From Adhaeribacter rhizoryzae (lineage in GTDB: Bacteria; Bacteroidota; Bacteroidia; Cytophagales; Hymenobacteraceae), in contig NZ_VWSF01000010.1 of the NCBI RefSeq assembly GCF_008629685.1, positions 150,209 to 214,208 of the forward strand: a stretch of DNA of 64,000 bases, in the 5' to 3' direction. This document shows positions 16,150 through 24,047 of the stretch, one piece after another. The position numbers were made by a program, and so were the translations under genes. Numbering within the stretch: the first letter of the stretch is position 1; each line of letters opens with the position of its first letter. Under the pieces are notes generated by a model. It worked only from the letters and a program-made list of their open reading frames with translations, ran no database searches and had not been told where the DNA came from.

Positions 16150-18034
16150 AGAACAACGCTTAAACATTATTGAAAAAGCGGCGAACCAGGTTGGCCCGAG
16201 TGTGTTCTGGAGCACCATTATTGTTATTACGTCTTTCTTGCCGGTGTTTTTGTTGTCCGGCCAGGAAGGCCGTTTGTTTAGCCCCTTGGCCTGGACCAAA
16301 ACATTTATATTAATAGTAGACGCGTTGGTGGCCATAACCTTAACGCCGGTATTAATTTCGTTTTTTATTAAAGGCAAGCTTAAACCCGAAAGCAGCAACC
16401 CTTTAAACCGGGGCTTGGAACGGGTGTACGGACCGTTGCTGCGGACCTGCCTGAAATGGCGCAAAACAACTATTGGATTGAATATTTTGGCTTTGGCTAT
16501 TAGTATTCCGATGCTTTTACGGATGGGAACCGAGTTTATGCCGCCACTGGACGAAAGCTCTATCTTATTTATGCCTATTACTTTGCCCGATATTTCCAAT
16601 GCCGAAGCCAAACGCATTTTACAGGTGCAGGATAAAATAATTATGTCGGTGCCCGAAGTAGCGCAGGTTTTGGGCAAAGCCGGTAGGGCCAGTACCGCCA
16701 CCGATAACTCGCCCATCAGCATGATCGAAACCATTATTTTGCTGAAGCCTGAATCAGAATGGCGGGCCGGCCTGACCAAAGCCGGTATAATCCAGGAATT
16801 GGATGGCAAGCTGCAGATTCCGGGCGTGATTAACGGCTGGACTCAACCCATTATTAACCGCATTAATATGCTGGCTACGGGCATCCGGACCGATGTAGGC
16901 GTGAAAGTATACGGGCAGCAACTCGACACCATTGCAGCCGTTTCGGAAAAAGTTAGAGCCGCTTTGGGTAATGTGCCCGGCGTAAACGACTTGTATATTG
17001 AGCCGGTAACCGGCGGACGTTACTTAGAAATAGATACCCGAAGAGAAGATTTAGGACGTTACGGACTTTCTATAAACGATGTAAACGCCATTGTAGAATC
17101 GGCGCTGGGCGGTACCCCTATTGGCAACACCATCGAAGGGCGGCAACGTTTTTCGATTAATGTACGCCTGGCCCAGGAATACCGCAACAGCTTGGATCGC
17201 ATCCGGCGCATTCCTATTGCTACGGGCACCGCCGGTACTATTCCGCTTTCGGCGGTAGCTAATGTACAGTTTGTAGATGGCCCCCCCATGATTACTTCCG
17301 AAAATGCCCAGTTGCGCGGAGCCGTGTTATTTAATGTCCGGGACCGGGATTTGGGCAGCACCGTGCAGGAAGCTATTCAGAAGCTAAATTCTACTTTAAC
17401 CGACTTACCGAACGGGTACCGCCTGGAGTGGAGCGGCCAATGGGAAAACCAGGTACGCGCCAATCAAACGCTTAAAATTATTATTCCGCTGGTACTAATC
17501 ATTATTTTTCTGATTCTGTATTTCTCTTTCGGTTCGTTTAAAGAGGCGCTGCTAAATTTAATAACCATTCCGTTTGCTTTGGTGGGCGGAGTATTTATTG
17601 TGTACTTCTACGGCATTAATTTATCGGTAGCGGTAGCCGTGGGCTTTATTGCTTTGTTTGGTTTGGCGGTAGAAACAGCCATGGTAATGGTAGTTTACCT
17701 GAACGAAGCTATGAGCGATTTAGTCCGGCAAAAAGGAAACTCACGCGAAACCATCAGCAAAGCCGATATTCGGGAATATGTTTTTAGAGGGGCTGTAAAA
17801 CGGCTGCGGCCCAAAATCATGACGGTTTCGGTTTCACTATTCGGGCTAATTCCGGTGCTGTGGGCAACCGGTGTGGGTACCGATGTAATGCTCCCGATTG
17901 TTTTGCCCATGATTGGCGGGGTATTTACTTCGTCTATCCACATTTTACTCGTAACCCCGGTAATTTTTGAAATGACCAAAGAATACGAGTTAAAAAAACA
18001 CGGTAAACTCGATATCTATGATGTTAAGCACTAA
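16121..18034 (+). CDS. cusA: CusA/CzcA-type RND heavy-metal pump, C-terminal part (split by frameshift)
   Basis: The remaining 637 residues of the pump read from ATG 16121 (or ATG 16142). It begins at the cytoplasmic loop and TM5 ('VGPSVFWSTIIVITSFLPVFLL'), continues with TM6, the second porter part and docking region, and ends with TM8-TM12. The closing 'RPKIMTVSVSLFGLIPVLWA' and 'GTDVMLPIVLPMIGGVFTS' are canonical for CusA/CzcA. It overlaps the N-terminal frame by 29 bases in another reading frame. This could be a real disruption, a tolerated two-chain pump, or a sequencing/assembly indel in a short A run. The downstream TolC gene overlaps its end by 17 bases. Confidence 0.85.
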   Translation: MPKIPLAMNKEQRLNIIEKAANQVGPSVFWSTIIVITSFLPVFLLSGQEGRLFSPLAWTKTFILIVDALVAITLTPVLISFFIKGKLKPESSNPLNRGLERVYGPLLRTCLKWRKTTIGLNILALAISIPMLLRMGTEFMPPLDESSILFMPITLPDISNAEAKRILQVQDKIIMSVPEVAQVLGKAGRASTATDNSPISMIETIILLKPESEWRAGLTKAGIIQELDGKLQIPGVINGWTQPIINRINMLATGIRTDVGVKVYGQQLDTIAAVSEKVRAALGNVPGVNDLYIEPVTGGRYLEIDTRREDLGRYGLSINDVNAIVESALGGTPIGNTIEGRQRFSINVRLAQEYRNSLDRIRRIPIATGTAGTIPLSAVANVQFVDGPPMITSENAQLRGAVLFNVRDRDLGSTVQEAIQKLNSTLTDLPNGYRLEWSGQWENQVRANQTLKIIIPLVLIIIFLILYFSFGSFKEALLNLITIPFALVGGVFIVYFYGINLSVAVAVGFIALFGLAVETAMVMVVYLNEAMSDLVRQKGNSRETISKADIREYVFRGAVKRLRPKIMTVSVSLFGLIPVLWATGVGTDVMLPIVLPMIGGVFTSSIHILLVTPVIFEMTKEYELKKHGKLDIYDVKH

Positions 18035-19379
18035 AGTTAAATACTCCGAAAATATTGCCAAACACCTTAATAGCACCTTTCAGGGAGGACGAGGCAGCCT
18101 TACAATAATAAATAACAGCTTATCGAAAGTCTTCTATTTATTAATTCTTCTTGGCCTGGGTTCAGGATTTCAAGTGCAGGCCCAAACCCAAACCAAGCCC
18201 CGGGTTTTAACCCTCGATAGCGTGTTGCTCTACATTCATCATTACAATTTAATGCTGCAGGAGCACGATTTAGAAACGCTGGCAACTAAAACTTATGCCG
18301 AAGGTGCTAAAAGCTGGATGGCTCCCATGGTAGGCGGCGGCGTTTTTATGGCACCATATCCGGGTCAAAACGTAATGGATAGCCGCGATAAAGGTTCTGT
18401 TATGTTTTCGGCCCAACAAGATATTCCGAACCCGGCTAAGTTAAAGGCAAAAGAAAAATACCTGCAATCGAAAGCGGCCATTGAAGAAGAATCGCATGAG
18501 GTTATGTATAACCAGTTTCGGGCGCAAGCCAAAGCCGCTTATTACGGGTGGGTGGTGCAGGAAAAGAAAAAAGCCGTGCTGCAAGAAAACCGCCGCATTA
18601 TGGAATTTATGCTGAAACTGGCCAAAGTACGCTATCCGCTTAACCAGGGCAGTCTGGGCAATATTTACAAAGCCGAAGCCCGCTTGCACGAAGTAGAAAA
18701 CATGTTGCTGATGGCCGAGAACGAAATCCAGATGAAAAATATTCAGTTAAACATGCTGATGAGCTTTCCGCCAACTACCCGCTTTGTTATTGACACGCTG
18801 GTAAAAATGCCGGAAGCGGCCCTGTTGCCTGATACAGCTACGCTAACCACCTTCCGCAGCGACGTACGGCAACTGGATCGCACCATAGAATCGATGCGCC
18901 TGAACTTAAAACTGGAAAACCTGGAGCGTAAGCCGGATTTTAGTTTGCGTTTCGATCACATGACACCGCGGGCAGGCATGATGCCCCAGCAGTTTACCGC
19001 CATGGGCATGATTTCCATCCCGATTGCGCCCTGGTCGGCTAGAATGTACAAGGCCAACAGCAAAGCCATGAACCTGGAAATACAAGCCATGCAACGCGGC
19101 CGGCTTAACTTGCTGAACGAAGCCCAAAGTATGCTAAGCAACATGGCCCTGGAACTAAATACCAAAAGAACCCAGGTTACGAATTACCAAAGCAAAATAT
19201 TACCGGCCCTCAAAAAAAATTACCAGACCACGCTATTGCGCTACGAGCAAAATACGGCCCAGTTGCCCGAAGTGGTAGATGCCTGGGAAGCCCTGAACAT
19301 GGCCCAAATGGAATTCCTGAACAACCTGGAGCAACTCTACCTGATTGGTGTTAATTATGAAAAAGAACTTGAGAAATAA
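18018..19379 (+). CDS. TolC-family outer-membrane channel of metal efflux
   Basis: A 453-residue outer-membrane factor. After an extended N-terminus there is a hydrophobic signal segment at about residues 35-57, ending VQAQ. The mature part has the TolC pattern of two long coiled-coil repeats, including 'MYNQFRAQAKAAYYGWVVQEKKKAVLQENRR' split across the first helix pair and the conserved 'QNTAQLPEVVDAWEALNMAQ' near the end. It would form the exit duct for the RND pump. The start overlaps the pump gene by 17 bases; an internal ATG could be the true start, because the first 30 residues are unusual for a signal peptide. Confidence 0.88.
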   Translation: MMLSTKVKYSENIAKHLNSTFQGGRGSLTIINNSLSKVFYLLILLGLGSGFQVQAQTQTKPRVLTLDSVLLYIHHYNLMLQEHDLETLATKTYAEGAKSWMAPMVGGGVFMAPYPGQNVMDSRDKGSVMFSAQQDIPNPAKLKAKEKYLQSKAAIEEESHEVMYNQFRAQAKAAYYGWVVQEKKKAVLQENRRIMEFMLKLAKVRYPLNQGSLGNIYKAEARLHEVENMLLMAENEIQMKNIQLNMLMSFPPTTRFVIDTLVKMPEAALLPDTATLTTFRSDVRQLDRTIESMRLNLKLENLERKPDFSLRFDHMTPRAGMMPQQFTAMGMISIPIAPWSARMYKANSKAMNLEIQAMQRGRLNLLNEAQSMLSNMALELNTKRTQVTNYQSKILPALKKNYQTTLLRYEQNTAQLPEVVDAWEALNMAQMEFLNNLEQLYLIGVNYEKELEK

Positions 19380-20703
19380 AATATTACTGTTGCTGGTTTT
19401 ATGGCTGCCGCTCTTTTTTACGGGTTGCCAGAATAACCACAACCATACGGCTGCCGAAGCTGGTACCACTTATACCTGCCCCATGCATCCGCAAATTATT
19501 AAGAACGAACCGGGCTCCTGCCCTATTTGCAACATGGATTTGGTTCCAATACAGCCGCATGATACCAAAGCCGTTCCGATTGCCACCGACTTAAAGTATT
19601 TGCTTCAGCCTACAAACCAAACCATTATTGCAAATATTAAAACCGTAACGCCCATTACCAAAGCTGTAGAAAGCGAGATAACCTTACCGGGCATAATTAC
19701 TTACGATACCCGTCGGCAATATTCAATTCCGGCCCGGTTTGGCGGCCGCATCGAGCGATTGCTGGTGCAATATAATTACCAGCCGGTGCGTAAAGGCCAG
19801 AAGCTTTTCGAAATTTACAGTCCGGAGTTGGTAACGGCCCAGCAGGAGTTAATTTACCTTTTGCAAAACGATGCCCAAAACACCGAATTAATCCGGGGGG
19901 CTAAGCAAAAATTAAAATACCTGGGCGTTACCGATTCCCAAATAAATCAAATCAGCAAACAGCAAAAAGCCAGTTATACTTTCCCGGTTTACAGCCCTTA
20001 TAATGGTTACGTGGTAGATCCTGCAATAACCGCAGCACCAACCGCAGTTGCACCCGCTACCAGTACCGGCTCAGGTACTGGCGGCAGCAATATGGACGGG
20101 ATGGGCAGCGGCGTAGCGGGCAATTCCACAACTTCCGCTACAGTCAATCCGGCGGCTACGCCGGCTGCGGGTTTTTCTATTCGGGAAGGCATGTACGTAA
20201 ATACCGGCCAGACTTTATTAAGCGTAATAAACGCCGAAGAAGTTTGGGCTGAATTTAATGTGGGTTCTACAGAAGCTGCTAACCTGAAAAAAGGAACCCC
20301 AATAACGCTTATATTTAACCAAACTGCGGCTAAGCCCATTAATACACAGGTACACTTAATACAGCCCTTTTATGCCGCCGGCGAAAGTTTTGCCAAAGTA
20401 CGTGCATTGTTGCCCGGTGCCAATAAAGCCGCTTTGGTGGGCCAATTAATTACGGGTAAAATAGCTTACGCGACCGGAACTGCCCTGTGGGTTCCCAAAG
20501 CGGCAGTTCTGGATTTAGGAAATACTGCCGTTGTTTTCCGGAAGATAGATGGCGCTTTTCAGCCTACCAGTATTACCGTAGGCCAGCGCACCGATGATTT
20601 AATAGAGGTGCAAACCGGCCTGGAAGCCACCACCCAAATTGCCGGAAACGCCCAGTTCCTGGTTGATAGCGAAAGCTTTATTCGGGTAGCCGAAAACCAA
20701 TAA
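19357..20703 (+). CDS. cusB: RND efflux periplasmic adaptor with N-terminal heavy-metal-binding domain (first copy)
   Basis: A 448-residue membrane-fusion protein. It starts at ATG 19357, 23 bases inside the TolC gene, which indicates translational coupling. The N-terminus is a lipoprotein signal with lipobox 'FFTGC'. A heavy-metal-binding domain follows with 'TYTCPMHPQIIKNEPGSCPI' and Met/Cys ligands. Then come the CusB-type barrel-sandwich and coiled-coil region ('FGGRIERLLVQYNYQPVRKG', 'IYSPELVTAQQELIYLLQ') and beta-barrel and membrane-proximal domains. A Gly/Ser/Thr/Pro/Ala-rich insertion at about residues 225-268 interrupts the lipoyl part. It would link the pump to the TolC channel. Confidence 0.9.
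   Translation: MKKNLRNKILLLLVLWLPLFFTGCQNNHNHTAAEAGTTYTCPMHPQIIKNEPGSCPICNMDLVPIQPHDTKAVPIATDLKYLLQPTNQTIIANIKTVTPITKAVESEITLPGIITYDTRRQYSIPARFGGRIERLLVQYNYQPVRKGQKLFEIYSPELVTAQQELIYLLQNDAQNTELIRGAKQKLKYLGVTDSQINQISKQQKASYTFPVYSPYNGYVVDPAITAAPTAVAPATSTGSGTGGSNMDGMGSGVAGNSTTSATVNPAATPAAGFSIREGMYVNTGQTLLSVINAEEVWAEFNVGSTEAANLKKGTPITLIFNQTAAKPINTQVHLIQPFYAAGESFAKVRALLPGANKAALVGQLITGKIAYATGTALWVPKAAVLDLGNTAVVFRKIDGAFQPTSITVGQRTDDLIEVQTGLEATTQIAGNAQFLVDSESFIRVAENQ
19462..19544 (+). repeat. duplicated metal-binding-domain segment, copy 1
   Basis: This stretch, encoding the TTYTCPMHPQ...NMDL part of the first adaptor, is nearly identical at DNA level to 20832-20914 in the second adaptor; only scattered, mostly synonymous bases differ. 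It suggests recent duplication or gene conversion of the domain. Confidence 0.8.
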
Positions 20704-20738
20704 TATTTGTTTTAAAGAGGCTTTTACTTAAAACTTAA

Positions 20739-21941
20739 ATGAAATATTTAATTTATATTTTTCTGGCTTTAACCTTTCTTTTCACATCCGTATCGTGCCA
20801 GGAAAACCACCAGCATGCGGTTACTGCAAACGGTACCACTTATACCTGCCCCATGCATCCGCAAATAATTAAAAACGAGCCGGGTTCCTGCCCTGTTTGC
20901 AACATGGATCTGGTACCGGTTAGTCAATCAAAAGCATCGGCCAGCGAAGCAGCCTTAATGTTAAGCGATAACCAGATTTTATTGGGCAATATTACCACCC
21001 AACCGGTTCAAACCGGGCAAGCAGCCCGCAATATTGTACTTACTGGTCGGTTGGTTCCCGACGAAACCCAGGTAGATTTAATCAGCAGCCGGGCTGCCGG
21101 CCGCATCGAAAAGTTGTATGTAAAAGAAACCGGGGTGCCCATCCGGAAAGGCCAGCCACTATACGATTTGTACAGCGAAAACTTATTAACCCTGGAACAG
21201 GAATATTTACTAACGCTGGAACAAAACAAAGCACTTGGGCAGGAAGAAACCCGCTATGCCTCCTTTTTAGAAGCTGCCCGAAAGAAATTATTACTTTTTG
21301 GTTTAACGGAATCGCAAATCCAAAATTTATCCCGGGCCGGGCGGCCGGATGCCCGTATTACTTTTCTGGCTCCCCGCTCGGGCATTGTTACCGAAATAGC
21401 TGCTGCCGAAGGCATTTACGTGCCCGAAGGCGGTTTGCTTTACCGGTTAACCAACCTGAACAAAATCTGGGTAGAAGCCGAATTGTATGCCGGAGAAGCC
21501 GCCACCGTAAAACCCGGCGATTTAATCCAAATTTCGGTAGCAGGCGTTGCGCCGGTAAAAGCGCGGGTAGCCTTTGTAAACCCGGAGTTTCGGCAAAACA
21601 GCCAGGTGGTATTATTACGGGCCGAAATGCTTAATACCCAAGGAAATTTATTACCCGGTATGCCAGCCACCGTTTCGTTACTTAATACTTCTGAAAAACA
21701 GCTTTTATTACCGCAAGAAGCTATTATCCGGACCCAGGAAGGCGCACACGTTTGGGTAAAAACCGGCAAAAACACGTTTAGCCCGCGCCTGGTTAGCACC
21801 GGCGAATCCGGAACCAATAATATTGCCATCAAAAGCGGATTGAGTGCCGGCGATACGGTGGTGGTAACCGGGGCTTATTTACTTTACAGCGAATACGTTC
21901 TAAAAAACGGCAATGTTCTTATGGCTTCGCACCAACACTAA
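20739..21941 (+). CDS. RND efflux periplasmic adaptor with N-terminal heavy-metal-binding domain (second copy)
   Basis: A 400-residue membrane-fusion lipoprotein (lipobox at 'TSVSC'). It has the same N-terminal heavy-metal-binding domain as the preceding adaptor, followed by CusB/CzcB-type hairpin, lipoyl and barrel domains ('AAGRIEKLYVKETGVPIRKG', 'TFLAPRSGIVTEIAAAEGIY', 'EAIIRTQEGAHVWVKTG'). It follows the first adaptor by 35 bases and is the last gene of the locus. Two non-identical adaptors with one pump could form a mixed hexamer or serve different metals; this is inference. Confidence 0.9.
   Translation: MKYLIYIFLALTFLFTSVSCQENHQHAVTANGTTYTCPMHPQIIKNEPGSCPVCNMDLVPVSQSKASASEAALMLSDNQILLGNITTQPVQTGQAARNIVLTGRLVPDETQVDLISSRAAGRIEKLYVKETGVPIRKGQPLYDLYSENLLTLEQEYLLTLEQNKALGQEETRYASFLEAARKKLLLFGLTESQIQNLSRAGRPDARITFLAPRSGIVTEIAAAEGIYVPEGGLLYRLTNLNKIWVEAELYAGEAATVKPGDLIQISVAGVAPVKARVAFVNPEFRQNSQVVLLRAEMLNTQGNLLPGMPATVSLLNTSEKQLLLPQEAIIRTQEGAHVWVKTGKNTFSPRLVSTGESGTNNIAIKSGLSAGDTVVVTGAYLLYSEYVLKNGNVLMASHQH
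20832..20914 (+). repeat. duplicated metal-binding-domain segment, copy 2
   Basis: Second copy of the near-identical segment described at 19462-19544, within the second adaptor gene. Shared tracts include GGTACCACTTATACCTGCCC at the left end. Confidence 0.8.
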
Positions 21942-22210
21942 AAGCTTAAATCCGTAATTGTTGCCGGTTGGCTTGTTCTTCTGTATAAATACGCTACGTA
22001 TTTACCACATATATTTTAGCTAAGCTGGTAAAGAACTAGCTTATGTAAATATTATTCTGAATATATTAGGCGGACTAACCCCGCGGGAAAGAAATATCAG
22101 GTTTGCTGAGGCGAAAGGCCAGTAATACCAAAAAATATTTTTAGCCGGGATAAATATTACTTTAAATTATTTTAAAGCAGGTTTTAATATTCTAAAACAA
22201 TCGTCTTTTT

Positions 22211-23863
22211 ATGTCAGAATACAACAAATGGTATCATCCTTATGGTATAAACCCCAAGTACACCGAACGCGTGGCTTACTTTAGCATGGAATTCGGGATT
22301 CACCAGGCCCTGAAAATATACTCCGGCGGCTTGGGTTACCTGGCGGGTTCGCACATGCGCAGTGCCTACGATTTGCGCCAGAACATGATTGGCATAGGTA
22401 TGCTCTGGAAATTTGGTTATTACGACCAGGTACGCAACGACGACCAAACCATGCGGGCTCAGTTTTCCGATAAATATTATACCTTCCTGGAAGATCCCGG
22501 CATTACGGTGTCAATAATTATTCATGGCAATACGGTTTGGGTAAAAGCCTTTGTATTAAAGCCCGAAACCTTTGGCACGGTACCGGTATATTTACTTACC
22601 ACCGATATTCCGGAAAACGATTACCTGAGCCAAACCATTTCGCACATGCTCTACGACCACGATACCGCTGCGCGTATTGCGCAAAGTATGGTACTGGGCC
22701 TTGGCGGGGCCAAAGTAGTGGAAGCCCTGGGCGGCGCGGCCCGTTACCACATGAACGAGGCCCACGCCCTGCCGCTGGCTTTTCATTTGTACGAAAAAAA
22801 CCACAACCTCGAAGAAGTTAAAGAGCGCCTGGTATTTACCACGCATACGCCCGAAAAAGCCGGTAACGAGGAGCACGACATTATGCTGTTAAATAAAATG
22901 ACCTTTTTTAACGGCTTACACCTGGATGAAGTAAGATTTATTACCGGCATGCACGACCAGATGTTTAGCCATACTTTAGCGGCTTTGCGCTTGGCGCGCG
23001 TGGCAAACGGTGTGTCGCAATTACACGGCGAAGTAGCGCGGGAAATGTGGAGCGAAAACGAAGGTATTTGCGAAATAAAAGCCATAACCAATGCCCAAAA
23101 TGTGCCATTCTGGCGCGATGACGCGTTGTATAGTGCCTTTGAACAAAACAACGACGAAGCATTGGTGCAGCGCAAATCCGAAATGAAGAAACCGCTCTTT
23201 GAGGTAGTGGCCGACCAAACCGGTAAATTATTCCGGACCGATGTACTAACCATTGTGTGGGCCCGCCGGTTTGCCGCTTACAAACGCGCCGATTTACTGC
23301 TCCGGGACCTGCACCATTTCTTTAACTTAATAAACCGTGAAGGGCAACCCGTGCAAGTAATCTGGGCTGGCAAACCTTATCCATTCGATCAAGGTGCAAT
23401 TGAGGTGTTTAATAAACTTGTAAAACTATCATACAAAATAAATAACTTCGCGGTGTTAACCGGCTACGAAATAGAGCTTTCGCGCAAATTAAAACACGGT
23501 GCCGATATCTGGCTAAATACGCCCCGCCGGCCCCGCGAAGCATCGGGTACCAGCGGCATGACCGCCGCTATGAACGGCGCCATAAATTTTACGGTACAAG
23601 ACGGCTGGATTCCGGAATTTGGCCGCCACGGCGAAAACAGCTTCCTATTCCCGATTGTAGATACTTCATTACCCGATTACGAGCAGGACGAGCAGGATTA
23701 TACCAACATGATGCGCATTCTGGAAGAAGAAATTATTCCGGCTTACTACCAGGATCGCAAAAAATGGGTAAAAATAATGAAGCAGAGCATGCAAGATGTA
23801 ACCCCTATGTTTGGTGCCGACCGCATGGCCGACGAATATTACAAGCAGCTTTACCAGGAATAA
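22211..23863 (+). CDS. glgP: alpha-glucan phosphorylase-like protein (short type) with altered PLP-lysine position
   Basis: A 550-residue protein of the short (Thermus/AgpA-like) glycogen phosphorylase group, with no DUF3417 extension. Visible family motifs are 'YFSMEFGIHQALKIYSGGLG', 'HMNEAHA', 'TTHTPEKAGNEEHD', 'WARRFAAYKRADLLL' and 'RPREASGTSGMTAAMNG'. Phosphorylases normally bind pyridoxal phosphate through a lysine in EASGTxxMK; here the codon at 23561-23563 is ACC, giving T451. Without that lysine the usual Schiff base cannot form, so activity may differ or be lost. The rest of the fold looks intact. The gene is monocistronic with a terminator downstream. Confidence 0.85.
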   Translation: MSEYNKWYHPYGINPKYTERVAYFSMEFGIHQALKIYSGGLGYLAGSHMRSAYDLRQNMIGIGMLWKFGYYDQVRNDDQTMRAQFSDKYYTFLEDPGITVSIIIHGNTVWVKAFVLKPETFGTVPVYLLTTDIPENDYLSQTISHMLYDHDTAARIAQSMVLGLGGAKVVEALGGAARYHMNEAHALPLAFHLYEKNHNLEEVKERLVFTTHTPEKAGNEEHDIMLLNKMTFFNGLHLDEVRFITGMHDQMFSHTLAALRLARVANGVSQLHGEVAREMWSENEGICEIKAITNAQNVPFWRDDALYSAFEQNNDEALVQRKSEMKKPLFEVVADQTGKLFRTDVLTIVWARRFAAYKRADLLLRDLHHFFNLINREGQPVQVIWAGKPYPFDQGAIEVFNKLVKLSYKINNFAVLTGYEIELSRKLKHGADIWLNTPRRPREASGTSGMTAAMNGAINFTVQDGWIPEFGRHGENSFLFPIVDTSLPDYEQDEQDYTNMMRILEEEIIPAYYQDRKKWVKIMKQSMQDVTPMFGADRMADEYYKQLYQE

Positions 23864-23902
23864 TTTGCTTTGGTTTAACCCAGGAAATTATTAATTAAAG
23901 AT

Positions 23903-23960
23903 TTACCCTAACAATTTTGCAAAGTATAAGTGGCTTTGATTTTTGTTAGGGTAATTTTTT
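23903..23960 (+). terminator. intrinsic terminator after the phosphorylase gene
   Basis: Perfect 11-bp stem (23903-23913 with 23944-23954) around a 30-nt loop that holds an inner CAAAG/CTTTG stem. Six T follow at 23955-23960. It is 40 bases after the stop codon. Confidence 0.8.
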
Positions 23961-24047
23961 GGTATACCAGTTTGCCGGGAGTCTCCTGTATTCTGTAATA
24001 TTTGTAAGGGTTTAATTAAGATATTCCTGAATATTTCATAACAAAAT

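Noticed and set aside
16114..16809. Minus-strand 231-codon frame across the RND pump frameshift
   Set aside because: It is antisense to the well-conserved pump sequence, and the Ser/Leu-rich translation lacks motifs.
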